In this document: positions 8,013 through 16,428 of the stretch, one piece after another
Layout: every line of letters begins with the position of its first letter
Position numbering within the stretch: position 1 is the first letter of the stretch
From: Maribellus sp. YY47
GTDB lineage: Bacteria > Bacteroidota > Bacteroidia > Bacteroidales > Prolixibacteraceae
Direction of reading: 5' to 3'
Assembly (NCBI RefSeq): GCF_023111095.1
Contig: NZ_JALGYW010000003.1
Location: forward strand, 7,446 to 71,445
Length of the DNA: 64,000 nucleotides
Position numbers and translations under genes: made by a program
The notes under the pieces: model-generated
What the model saw: the letters and a program-made list of their open reading frames with translations, nothing else
Database searches by the model: none
What the model was told of the DNA's origin: nothing

Positions 8013-8128
8013 ACAGGTAAATCACCGACAAGCTGCAAGGTCAATGCCCTGTGGGTTTTACAAACAATCTCCACACCTGCGGGTAGTATTCTTTGCAAAA
8101 ACCTTGCGCGAAGTCTCTGATTACCTGT
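8013..8128. other. Nested inverted repeats, possible structured RNA or DNA element
   Basis: Outer arms ACAGGTAAATCA (8013-8024) / TGATTACCTGT (8118-8128) pair over 11 bp with one bulge. Inner arms GCAAGGT (8035-8041) / ACCTTGC (8101-8107) pair over 7 bp, with GAC/GTC able to pair in the symmetric 10-nt spacers. A short stem TGTGG/CCACA (about 8050-8076) sits in the loop. It lies 48 bases before the RadC-like gene. Confidence 0.5.
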
Positions 8129-8176
8129 GGTGGTGAAAGCAAAAAATTAGTGTTGAACCATTAAAATTTTTGCATT

Positions 8177-8629
8177 ATGAAAGTTAATTATTTCTCCATT
8201 CCGGAAATTACAGTGTCGTATAAAGACAACGTAAAAGCTTCAGAACGTTTTGTTGTTAAATGTTCAGAAGATGCTTCGCAGATATTTGCCGAGGCGCATA
8301 AAGGTTGTATGGAACACCACGAGGAAGTGAACGTATTGTTCCTGAACCGTGCCAACCGGGTAATTGGAATAAGCTGTATCAGCAAAGGCGGGCTCGACGG
8401 TACTGTGGTTGATATACGGATTATCCTGCAAACAGCTTTAAAAGCGAACTGCTCATCGGTAATGCTTTCTCACAATCATCCGAGTGGCAGCAGGAAACCC
8501 AGCCAGGCGGATATTGCAATTACACAAAAATTGAAAGAAGGTTGCAAAGCCGTTGGCCTGTTACTTTTAGACCACCTGATTATAACCGGCGAAGGTTACA
8601 TGAGCTTCGCCGATGAAGGGCTTTTATAG
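8177..8629 (+). CDS. RadC-like JAB/MPN+ domain protein
   Basis: This 150-residue protein is a single JAB domain. It has a candidate Glu near residue 50 (HHEEVNVLFLN) and the JAMM metal motif SHNHPSG (His99 and His101) followed by Asp112 in QADIAITQKL. Such stand-alone RadC-like proteins are frequent in conjugative elements and phages; despite the name, a DNA-repair role is not established. It is shorter than chromosomal RadC because the N-terminal helix-hairpin-helix part is missing. It is cytosolic and preceded by a structured leader (8013-8128), which may affect its expression. Confidence 0.9.
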   Translation: MKVNYFSIPEITVSYKDNVKASERFVVKCSEDASQIFAEAHKGCMEHHEEVNVLFLNRANRVIGISCISKGGLDGTVVDIRIILQTALKANCSSVMLSHNHPSGSRKPSQADIAITQKLKEGCKAVGLLLLDHLIITGEGYMSFADEGLL

Positions 8630-8695
8630 CCCTTTTTTGGTCGAATACATAATGTATTTTTACTTGTTTTTAAGCTCAGTTCTTTGTTATAGGCT

Positions 8696-11600
8696 TTAAT
8701 TTTGATTTCTTTTATATAATTCTTTTAAAATATCAATACCTCTTTCAGCATGTAATAAACATATTTTATCTGCAATATCTTTGAATCCTAATTGGTATAG
8801 CTTTTCAGTGAGTTTGGTGATTGTACCGCGAGATATATCGTATTCAACATGATTTTCAAAAAGGGAAACAAGTAGATTGCCTACCATTTCGGGTTGAGCA
8901 TCCACATGCTTTTGTAAACTTTCAATAAAGGAGTACCTGTCTGATGAATTTAAAACATCTGAAATCAATAATTGTAATTTATAAACTTCTTCATCGATAT
9001 TATCCATAGAATTAAACCATTTGGATATGCCTGAAAGTAAGGCGACATTTCGCTCCGTTTCATTTTTCTCTAATTCGGTAGTAACTATTTTAATATATAG
9101 CGGTACAACTTTTCGCTTTTCCTTTTCTATTAATGTTCTCTTCGGACTCCAAAACTTATAAATTAGGGATGATTGATGTTGTTCAATTTTTGATTGAATT
9201 AGCTTATTAACTAATATGTCATCAATCGGAATAATGTCTTCAACCAAAGCAACCACTACATGGTGCACTAAGTTATTAATTGCACCTCTTTCCTCTTGGC
9301 TAAAATCATAGTCAAGAGCTTTTTCATATATACCTTTTTCATTTAAAAGTTTGAATTCGTTCAAATAGAAGCGTGGATTATAAAAGAAATAGCCACATGC
9401 TGTTGCATTAAATTTTGGGATATTGTCTTTATTAAAAAAAATAGAGACATTAGCATTCACCCAATCTGGGTGTGCAATATTTATATATGGTAGAAAACGA
9501 CCAAAAGAAAAGTAAAGTAAATCTTCACTAACGTTATTTGTTAATAAAGCACCAACCACTTCTTCTAATTCATTATGTAACTTTTCCTTATCCTCATTAT
9601 CTCTACTAAATTTTAATAAATACTGAAAAATTGCATTGTACAATACCCCTTTTGAGTTATTTAGTGCTTTCATTGAAAGTTCATCAAAGTCAAATGGTAT
9701 TTTCTCATCTTTTATCAGAATCATTATTAAAAGAGATTTTATCCTTTGAAGATTATTATCGCCTAATGATTTATGGTCTTTACTTAAACTATAATCAACT
9801 AATCTAAGAAACTCTGTTATGTAAAGATTAGGGAAATTCTCGTGCTCGGTTGTATTGTTAATTTCCCAGAATCTTTCTTCTTTAAAAATGTTTTCTGTAA
9901 CCTGTAACACACACTCTAAATCGAAAACTTTTTCATCTTCAGCTTCTCTTAAACCACGCATCCATGAATACTGGAATTGGTAAGATGATTTTATAATAAG
10001 CTCAGCACTACAGTATTTTTCAGGATTATTTCTAATATCAGAGACGATTATTTCGGATAATCCTTCAATTGAAGGCCCACTAAAACTTTTTGGTTCATTA
10101 CGGTATTTTTCGAAATATCCTATTGTTTCAGCTAGTGAAAAACCATCTATTTGTTCTTGAGTTAACGGTGATTCGTATCCCACTATAGCTTCACCATGCC
10201 ATACATCGAACCCAGGATGGCTTAGTTCAGAATCATTAATTGAATGATATTCTTCAAATTGGGATTTAATTCTTTTGTCTTTATTACTCAGAATTGATGA
10301 CAACCACTCTTTCTTTTGATAAGCAACAATTTTCTTAGAGAGTTCTTCATCTGCTCTAGGCGACACATAATATTCTTTCTCCTCAATCCACTTTAATATT
10401 TTTCCTATTTGGTCTTCATTAAATTCATCTGTATGATTTTTCAACAGCTCATACAATTCATGTTTGTACTGCCCTTCAAACGAACCAATCAGTGGATTTT
10501 GCTTCCAATTCCAAAATAAGTCTCCTAGTATATCATATCTATTATTTATAGTATGAATAGCAACACGGTTAAATACTGGTATTTTGCTCTCGAGGAGTTT
10601 GTTAACTTTTTCAAGAATCTCTTCATTGGAAATTTTATGTAAACAATCACGTAGTAAAAATGTAACCTGTGAGGTATATCTTTCGGGGAATAAATTTTGT
10701 GTATGTTCTTCTATGGTTGGAGTTGAAATATTGTCGAAAACATATTCATATTTAGCTGTTATTTCTTTAATTTTTTCAGTAACCAACTCATATATTTCAG
10801 TTGGGCAAATACTTAAAAAATCGTCCTTCCTATTAGCTAATAATTGTCCAAACCAATATTCGTCCATTAAAGAAACCACTTTATCATTTCCAAAACCATT
10901 AGTTTCAACATAACTTAGTATGATATCTAAGAGCCTCATAATAAAAATAGTATGTTTCTCTCTGATGAAACGGTCCATAAATATTTTATCTAGGTCCGAT
11001 GAGATTAATGAGTTTCCCCAACTTGAAACCAATGCTTCTTTTATTAAATTAAAATGTTTTTCGTCGATATTTTCAGATGGTAATAATCCTATTAGTTGAC
11101 ACAATGAATGGTCTGTTCTGAAATTTACTATTCGCTCTTCACCAATGCAGTATGTATTTATGTCATCTATTATATCAAGCAAAATAAGCGTTGTTTCTTT
11201 ATCAGGTTGTTTTAAGTTGTCTTCTGCCACCTTTAGTAAAAACTCAAAAATAGTCCAATATGGTACTGTAAAATATCCTGGATTTTCTTCAGATTCCTGT
11301 GGCAATGGATTTTTATCACCAGAGAAATAACCTTCGTCATATAATGGTTTAAGCCATGTTCTATTTGTTAGATTTTTAAAAAAATATACATACCTCGCGT
11401 CAAGTGTAAGTACATTATTTAAAGTCCCTAACACTCCCTTTTTTGTCGTATTATTTTCCGGAAAATCAGTGTTAAGATAAATATCTAATAATGAACTAAT
11501 AGAATAATAGTTACCTACAAGTCTTTCTAAGATAACCGTAAAATCATTCCACAGATTTGTAAATGCTTCTTTTTCTTTTGGTTCTCTCCATGCACCGTGT

Positions 11601-11941
11601 CTATGAGCGTATTTGTGAAATTTGTTAGCAACATCAAACCATTTTTTTATGAATTCCTCTTCTTTCTCAATACCCAACGCCTTTATTATTGCGGTAATCG
11701 TATCTTTATGAGTTGTTTTTCTTGTCGGTTTGGCACAAGTTGGACAAACTTGAATATCTTCTTTCTTTAATATTAGTACGTCTCTTAAACCACCTTCAAT
11801 TTCTCTGGCAATATGTGCCAACAAGTATGCTTTAGCCTCATATTCTGAGTCTGCAACTCTTATTCCTGTTGCGTAGAAAGCAGCAATCTCATTTCCTATC
11901 GTTTTTAGTCCTTTATATATTTCAGCTTGTTTGTTATTCAT
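8696..11941 (-). CDS. 1081-aa orphan protein with HEPN-like N-terminal region, candidate defence gene
   Basis: I do not recognise the family. About the first 150 residues are helical: YLLAHIAREIEGGLRDVL, then CPTCAKP (a possible half zinc site), then NKFHKYAHRHGAWREPKEKE. This is reminiscent of HEPN-type RNase folds, whose motif is Arg-x4-6-His, but the match is loose. The remaining 900 residues are continuous alpha-helix of the kind seen in large solenoid sensors, without Walker, nuclease or transmembrane motifs that I can see. The gene is AT-rich compared with the tra operon and stands alone, facing leftward, between the RadC-like gene and the end of the tra operon. That is a cargo position where defence genes are common. 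A single-gene antiphage role is inference. Confidence 0.6.
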   Translation of the reverse strand: MNNKQAEIYKGLKTIGNEIAAFYATGIRVADSEYEAKAYLLAHIAREIEGGLRDVLILKKEDIQVCPTCAKPTRKTTHKDTITAIIKALGIEKEEEFIKKWFDVANKFHKYAHRHGAWREPKEKEAFTNLWNDFTVILERLVGNYYSISSLLDIYLNTDFPENNTTKKGVLGTLNNVLTLDARYVYFFKNLTNRTWLKPLYDEGYFSGDKNPLPQESEENPGYFTVPYWTIFEFLLKVAEDNLKQPDKETTLILLDIIDDINTYCIGEERIVNFRTDHSLCQLIGLLPSENIDEKHFNLIKEALVSSWGNSLISSDLDKIFMDRFIREKHTIFIMRLLDIILSYVETNGFGNDKVVSLMDEYWFGQLLANRKDDFLSICPTEIYELVTEKIKEITAKYEYVFDNISTPTIEEHTQNLFPERYTSQVTFLLRDCLHKISNEEILEKVNKLLESKIPVFNRVAIHTINNRYDILGDLFWNWKQNPLIGSFEGQYKHELYELLKNHTDEFNEDQIGKILKWIEEKEYYVSPRADEELSKKIVAYQKKEWLSSILSNKDKRIKSQFEEYHSINDSELSHPGFDVWHGEAIVGYESPLTQEQIDGFSLAETIGYFEKYRNEPKSFSGPSIEGLSEIIVSDIRNNPEKYCSAELIIKSSYQFQYSWMRGLREAEDEKVFDLECVLQVTENIFKEERFWEINNTTEHENFPNLYITEFLRLVDYSLSKDHKSLGDNNLQRIKSLLIMILIKDEKIPFDFDELSMKALNNSKGVLYNAIFQYLLKFSRDNEDKEKLHNELEEVVGALLTNNVSEDLLYFSFGRFLPYINIAHPDWVNANVSIFFNKDNIPKFNATACGYFFYNPRFYLNEFKLLNEKGIYEKALDYDFSQEERGAINNLVHHVVVALVEDIIPIDDILVNKLIQSKIEQHQSSLIYKFWSPKRTLIEKEKRKVVPLYIKIVTTELEKNETERNVALLSGISKWFNSMDNIDEEVYKLQLLISDVLNSSDRYSFIESLQKHVDAQPEMVGNLLVSLFENHVEYDISRGTITKLTEKLYQLGFKDIADKICLLHAERGIDILKELYKRNQN

Positions 11942-12255
11942 GGGTTTTATTATTGCCTATAGCTAGGTTATTTTGAAAAGCCTTCTCATAAAACGGTATA
12001 TAATTTTTATTATAAAGTTTTTCTATTTCTTATTTCGCGATATTTTGGGTTGTTTAGCCATTAGTTATGGTTTTATGTGTTTAAAATTAAATATAAAACC
12101 GATTAAATCTTCTGTTTTTCACCACTTTGTTTAATAGAAACCTCAAAGGTTTTACCGGTGAGCTACGAACTACCTCTTCAGCGAAAAATGTGAACTATAT
12201 TTTACACACTCATAAAAATGTAAAACTGCCCTGAAAGAGTAGCGCTTTCTTGCCG
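11942..12255. other. AT-rich gap upstream of the 1081-aa gene
   Basis: There is no ORF of note in these 314 bases. They should hold the promoter of the leftward 1081-aa gene, but no clear TAnnTTTG box on the minus strand was found. Confidence 0.4.
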
Positions 12256-12302
12256 AAACAAAAAAGAGATGATTGAATTACCAGGAACCCAAATCACCTC
12301 TT
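12256..12302 (-). terminator. Terminator of the tra operon
   Basis: On the minus strand AAGAGGTGATT pairs with AATCATCTCTT over 11 bp (one G-T pair; plus positions 12292-12302 and 12264-12274) and runs into TTTTTTG. It lies 21 bases after the traQ stop. Confidence 0.8.
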
Positions 12303-12322
12303 CGTTTTAATTTGTTTAGAAT

Positions 12323-12754
12323 CTATTCGTCAGTGTTTTTATTCTGAAAACTAAATGTTTTCTGCACCACCTGACCAAAATTGTCCTGAATATAAACATC
12401 TATTGTTTGCTGGTCGGAACAGTGTGAGGTATAATACAACCGAAACTCTGTTTTTTCGAGCGGGTACAAATCGTTTGGCAGAAATACCGTACCGTCGTCC
12501 ATTTTTAATTCACCTTCCCCGTCGGGCTGGAACATACGGATAAAAAACTCCGCATTTTTATATTCACCTTCCCTGGATAAAGTACAGCGAATTTCAGCGG
12601 TTTCGCCTTTCCGAAGGCTTTCCTGTACCGGCATGGTAACCAAATCAAAACTATACGCCTGAAATACTTCCAGCATGTCATCGCAGGCACTGACCAGCAG
12701 CGCCATTGCTGCCAGTCCTGTCACTATCATAAGTGTTCTTTTTAATTTTCTCAT
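12323..12754 (-). CDS. traQ: Conjugation protein TraQ (lipoprotein)
   Basis: This 143-residue protein, starting at MRKLKRTLMIVTGLAAM, has a lipoprotein signal ending LLVSAC (Cys about 24), so it should be anchored in a membrane facing the periplasm. The remainder is a small Ig-like beta domain (residues about 40-140: ESLRKGETAEIRCTL, YYTSHCSDQQTIDVYIQDN) of the DUF3872/TraQ type. It is the last gene of the tra operon, as in CTnDOT-like elements, and is followed by a terminator. An ATG 24 bases upstream would overlap the methylase gene; the chosen start gives a normal lipoprotein signal. Confidence 0.85.
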   Translation of the reverse strand: MRKLKRTLMIVTGLAAMALLVSACDDMLEVFQAYSFDLVTMPVQESLRKGETAEIRCTLSREGEYKNAEFFIRMFQPDGEGELKMDDGTVFLPNDLYPLEKTEFRLYYTSHCSDQQTIDVYIQDNFGQVVQKTFSFQNKNTDE

Positions 12755-12764
12755 TAGAATATTT

Positions 12765-13226
12765 TTAAAGGAATACAAATTTGCCTTTCAGCGTGTTATT
12801 CATAAGTATCACAGCATTCTCGATACCGTAAGCCACCAGCATCGACCCGTTCCGGGGCTGCATGCCCTTTGTCCCGTCAGGCCGAAAAAATCGGGTTCTT
12901 TCATACAGGAATTTTACAGCCGTTGCATGGCCAAGCACCACATCGTGAAACCATTTAGCCTCAATCTTGGAAAATACTAATGCAATGCCATTGTTATGCT
13001 CTGCCATCTTTTCAAGAAATCTTTTTGCCAGAGGATTGGAGTAAGGAGGGTTCAGCCATACCCTGCCATTCCAAGGGTGTTTCAGCCCGTCTTCTTCCAA
13101 AGTATAAATATGCTTTGCTGATTGGTTTATCCGGTAAGCTTCCACAGAGGTAGCCGGGTCCAAATCAAAATCACCCAGCGAGCGAATAATCTCCGCTGGT
13201 GTGTACCATTCATCGTTCTCTTTCAT
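12765..13226 (-). CDS. Dam-type DNA N6-adenine methyltransferase
   Basis: This 153-residue protein carries the catalytic NPPYS motif (about residue 58-62, in RVWLNPPYSNPLAKRFL) and the N-terminal pattern EWYTPAEII...FDLDPA, typical of phage-type DNA N-6-adenine methyltransferases. It should methylate adenine in a short site on the element's DNA, perhaps shielding it from host restriction during transfer; the site cannot be told. There is no partner endonuclease. It is embedded in the tra operon, 4 bases after traO and 10 bases before traQ, where CTnDOT carries traP. Confidence 0.88.
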   Translation of the reverse strand: MKENDEWYTPAEIIRSLGDFDLDPATSVEAYRINQSAKHIYTLEEDGLKHPWNGRVWLNPPYSNPLAKRFLEKMAEHNNGIALVFSKIEAKWFHDVVLGHATAVKFLYERTRFFRPDGTKGMQPRNGSMLVAYGIENAVILMNNTLKGKFVFL

Positions 13227-13230
13227 AAGG

Positions 13231-13815
13231 CTAATTGATTATGAATTTCAATCCTATCCCGAACTGAGTATGAAAATGCCCGGTTGTTGTTCCCTGGAGT
13301 ATCCGCTCCCGGCCAGTTAAAAGCAACACAATCCGGTCGGTTATGTAGCTCTCCATTTCCAACGTAATTGCCCCTCCATAAAGAAACCCGTCCTCATTTT
13401 GCAACATGGCCCCGTCGTTAAGTAATTTTTCTCCCCGGTTTACGGTTTCATATCCTGCCAGTGCCGATGCACCAATAAAGAAGAAAACCGCTTTTCCCCG
13501 GCTTGACAGAAAATTGTAGTAAAACCCACCTTCTCCTGTAAACTGTTCCACCGGGATACGCCCGTTTTCAAAACAGTAATTTATTCTTAGATACTCCGCC
13601 CCAAAAACCCATTTGTTTGCGTTTTTACTATAAGTCGTTATAGCTGCACCAAAATAATAACCTGATTCATTGCTGTTATCTTTTGAATAAATTCCGTCAA
13701 CCATTCCACCGGTTATCTGCAAACCCTGCATCCCAGGCAGGGCACGCTGGGCGTGTGCCTTGTCACTCAGGACAAAGCACAACGCCACTGATAAAAAAAT
13801 TACTGCCGCTCTCAT
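13231..13815 (-). CDS. traO: Conjugation protein TraO
   Basis: This 194-residue protein has a signal peptide (MRAAVIFLSVALCFVLSDKAHA) and a beta-rich remainder ending FGIGLKFIIN, the ending expected of an outer-membrane barrel. The sequence QRALPGMQGLQITGGMVDG after the signal is characteristic of TraO of Bacteroides conjugative transposons. It is thought to belong to the outer-membrane part of the mating channel. It starts immediately next to the traN stop and belongs to the minus-strand tra operon. Confidence 0.9.
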   Translation of the reverse strand: MRAAVIFLSVALCFVLSDKAHAQRALPGMQGLQITGGMVDGIYSKDNSNESGYYFGAAITTYSKNANKWVFGAEYLRINYCFENGRIPVEQFTGEGGFYYNFLSSRGKAVFFFIGASALAGYETVNRGEKLLNDGAMLQNEDGFLYGGAITLEMESYITDRIVLLLTGRERILQGTTTGHFHTQFGIGLKFIIN

Positions 13816-14735
13816 TATTTCACTTTCAATTCGTTAATTACTTTGGCGCGAACCAGATCTGCATTCTCCACAAAAAAAGACTGGTGCCGACCGCCCTGCT
13901 TTTCGTGCAATTCCACCAGCAGATGTTTATCGTCGGGTATAGTAAATTTTGGAAGCGTAAAAACCGTGCGTTCAGTGGTTTTACCTCCAACTTCCAGAAC
14001 ATTGTTGTAAGCGCGGAGGGGATATATGACCTGCTCCTGAATAGCGGTGCGCTTGGCGACCTTTTTATCCACAATTTTAAAAGTGATATAATCCACTGAA
14101 AAAGGCACATGTGAAGCGTTCTTCAGTTGTGTATGGAAGTATAATAACCCATTGTGGGCATACAATCCTTTGAGTGTGTATTGTATCCCAAAACGTTTGG
14201 AACCGATGTGTTTGATTTCCCGTTTATCGTTTTTGTAAACCGATTTCATAATCAGCCTGACCAGCAACGGCGATTCCTGCCCCAGTTCCTTCAGGTAAAT
14301 ATCCAGCGAGTTATTGGGTCGGTTAACTGCTTCACCGTCGTGAATAAAATCGGCCATTTCTACGGACAACTTCCCCGGCTCATCGGCATATTTTACGTTG
14401 AATGTGTAATAAGCCCCATCTTCGGTAATCACAGCAAGGTTGCTTTCTTGTGAAAAGTCCCGAACCGCAGCTTTTACGCGCAGTACATTCTCTGCGCCGT
14501 CGGCTTTGCCAGCCAGTAAATCCGATGAACCTAAATCCACATACCGGATAGTCGACGGGAAAATAATATGTACTGTTTTGTTAAAGGTTACTTCCAGTGC
14601 ATAAGGCGGAATCATCCGGTCGAAAGTCAGCGGACGTGTCAGTCCGTTGTAATAATCCCCGGTTGTGGGTTTTTCCTGTGCGTTAACCGCAAATAGCATT
14701 GCTGCAAAAGCAAGCATCAAAATAATTTTCTTCAT
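13815..14735 (-). CDS. traN: Conjugation protein TraN (VirB9-like)
   Basis: This 306-residue protein has a signal peptide (MKKIILMLAFAAMLFAVNAQ). Beta-rich domains follow: FNKTVHIIFPSTIRYVDLGS at about 50-70, the classic TraN/VirB9 N-terminal pattern, and a C-terminal domain with GLYAHNGLLYFHTQLKN. It should form the periplasmic/outer-membrane core of the type IV channel together with TraM and TraO. The first base of its stop overlaps the start of traO. A short repeated motif (GGATATTTTAGTGGT, read on the other strand) lies 34-48 bases upstream. Confidence 0.9.
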   Translation of the reverse strand: MKKIILMLAFAAMLFAVNAQEKPTTGDYYNGLTRPLTFDRMIPPYALEVTFNKTVHIIFPSTIRYVDLGSSDLLAGKADGAENVLRVKAAVRDFSQESNLAVITEDGAYYTFNVKYADEPGKLSVEMADFIHDGEAVNRPNNSLDIYLKELGQESPLLVRLIMKSVYKNDKREIKHIGSKRFGIQYTLKGLYAHNGLLYFHTQLKNASHVPFSVDYITFKIVDKKVAKRTAIQEQVIYPLRAYNNVLEVGGKTTERTVFTLPKFTIPDDKHLLVELHEKQGGRHQSFFVENADLVRAKVINELKVK

Positions 14736-14768
14736 ACTCTGATTGTTTTAATTGAACTTGTTTGTTTT

Positions 14769-14783
14769 GGATATTTTAGTGGT
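14769..14783 (+). repeat. Repeat GGATATTTTAGTGGT, copy upstream of traN
   Basis: This copy shares 22 bases (14762-14783) with the copy at 22303-22324. It lies between traM and traN, antisense to both. Other copies are at 38721-38735 and, inverted with one T fewer, at 38790-38803. Confidence 0.6.
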
Positions 14784-14795
14784 GAAAAATCTTGT

Positions 14796-16139
14796 TTACT
14801 GCACGGATGGGAGCAGTAATACCCGGTGCCCGGATTTAAGGGTAACCCTTACTGCCCGCATCTTTTTACCAGCGTATTGCGATGCACCCTGGACGACACT
14901 TCGTCCCAAATCTGCCAGCAGTTGCGAACCGGCATCGTCGGTAATGGTAATACTGCTCCCCATTGATGTGCCCATGTTGGCAGCGACTTCTTTTACGGCA
15001 TTGAGTTCTTCCGAACCCGGCACCGAAATTCCCGGATTACCGTCCATATCGAAAACCTCCATTTTAACCGGAATGATGTTCCCGGCAAACTGGATATTGC
15101 TTATCGAGATGTTCATCCGTTCTCCTGAAATCCGGGCAGAACCGGACACAAGCGTATTTTCCGGGACCAGTATTTTTCCGGCATGTATTGGCTCCAGGAT
15201 GCGTACCTGAACTTCCTGCCCGTTGGTAACGGTAACCGTTTTATCAACGCAGGCACTAATAGTGTTCTTTGTCGATTCTGTCTCCTCCCCGGCAACCGTA
15301 TGAAAACCCAGGTTGCGGGGTTTTGCATATTCTCTCATAAATACAGAATCAGGTACGGGAGCAGCGAGAAGCGAAACCACTTTGGTGGACACCTGCGATA
15401 CCGGAATAGATGCAGTTTCCTTTTCTGTTTCCGAAGCATTTCGTACAGGTGCAGCTACCGTTTCTGTCGCGGCTTTATCCGCAGGCATGTACCTGGCAGC
15501 AATCTCATAGGATTTTTCTACCAGGGCAAGTTGCTGCTCTGCTTCGTTTTTTTCCTGAAGCTGTCGCTCCAGTTCCCCGATGCGTTCTTCCAGCGCCGCT
15601 TGTTCCTGACCATTTGCTTCGGGTTCAGGCTCTTTATAGAAATTCCCCAATTGCCGGTTGATGTCCTGGTACTGACTGGCTGATGAGCGGAACGCGCTGG
15701 TCCAGCTGGTTTCCGAACTGTTTTTTATACGTGAAGATTCAGGAGTGTTTTCAGTAAGTTTAGGGGCTTCAGGAGTTTCAATTTTTCCAGATGATACCTT
15801 TTCTTCCGGTGTTTCATCGCCTAACATAAAAGCAAAATCCTGTAAGGAACGCATCTTTTCCTGTTCCTTTGCCCTCATTGCTTCCTGCCGGTAGGCATCC
15901 CGCTTATCGGTGATAATCCAGCTTTTCTTTGGTGTGGGAAGGTTGGTATTAAAAACATCCCCGGTCTCTTCCGTTTTGTCGCCTGACGGTGCAAAAATGA
16001 ACCACATACTGACAGCAAACAGCAGGAAGAAAAGGGGAAAAATCACCATTTTCTTCCTTTTTTGTAACTGCTGGGGCGAGAGCTGTTTTTTTTCTTTCGC
16101 CGCAAGCTTTTCCCCGTTGTTATTCTCTTTTTCTTTCAT
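14796..16139 (-). CDS. traM: Conjugation protein TraM (VirB10-like)
   Basis: This protein of 447 residues (451 if begun at 16151) has a short basic cytoplasmic N-terminus and one membrane segment (about 32-50, KKMVIFPLFFLLFAVSMWFIF). A long Glu/Gln-rich periplasmic linker with coiled coil follows (about 165-205), then a VirB10-type C-terminal beta domain (from about 310: VRILEPIHAGKILVPENTLV) ending LLLPSVQ. It should span the periplasm and link inner- and outer-membrane parts of the channel. Its start lies inside the traL 3' end, consistent with translational coupling. Confidence 0.9.
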   Translation of the reverse strand: MKEKENNNGEKLAAKEKKQLSPQQLQKRKKMVIFPLFFLLFAVSMWFIFAPSGDKTEETGDVFNTNLPTPKKSWIITDKRDAYRQEAMRAKEQEKMRSLQDFAFMLGDETPEEKVSSGKIETPEAPKLTENTPESSRIKNSSETSWTSAFRSSASQYQDINRQLGNFYKEPEPEANGQEQAALEERIGELERQLQEKNEAEQQLALVEKSYEIAARYMPADKAATETVAAPVRNASETEKETASIPVSQVSTKVVSLLAAPVPDSVFMREYAKPRNLGFHTVAGEETESTKNTISACVDKTVTVTNGQEVQVRILEPIHAGKILVPENTLVSGSARISGERMNISISNIQFAGNIIPVKMEVFDMDGNPGISVPGSEELNAVKEVAANMGTSMGSSITITDDAGSQLLADLGRSVVQGASQYAGKKMRAVRVTLKSGHRVLLLPSVQ

Positions 16140-16422
16140 AATAAATTTCATTTGATGGTTTTAAACTATCCACTTTGTTCCGTCTGTCCCTTAATTCCAG
16201 TTGCAGGCCTTCGATATGCTTGAAGTTCAACTTCTCTTTTTCATCATGTCCGAAATTGAACAGGGACGAAAATGTGATGTAAAGCGATAGCCCTGCAAAA
16301 AGGAAAAGAAGGGTAAGTATTACGGTAAGCCTTTTACCGGGAGGAATCCTCCCGCACCACAGCCGGAGACGGTTTTCCAACTGTTTTCCAATGACAGTGA
16401 TTCTTTTCCGTTTTTTTCCCAT
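16120..16422 (-). CDS. traL: Conjugation protein TraL
   Basis: This 100-residue protein is basic at the N-terminus (MGKKRKRITVIGKQ), with the sequence RLWCGRIPPGKRLTVILTLL and one membrane segment (about 34-55), then a charged helix. Size, position between traK and traM, and the CGRIPPGKR sequence fit TraL (DUF3989) of CTnDOT-type elements. It is an inner-membrane component, and its 3' end overlaps traM. Confidence 0.87.
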   Translation of the reverse strand: MGKKRKRITVIGKQLENRLRLWCGRIPPGKRLTVILTLLFLFAGLSLYITFSSLFNFGHDEKEKLNFKHIEGLQLELRDRRNKVDSLKPSNEIYYERKRE

Positions 16423-16428
16423 AACACT

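Noticed and set aside
12675-14453. Several plus-strand ORFs of about 100-140 codons opposite traN-traQ
   Set aside because: They are shadows of the tra genes without recognisable motifs or ribosome-binding sites.
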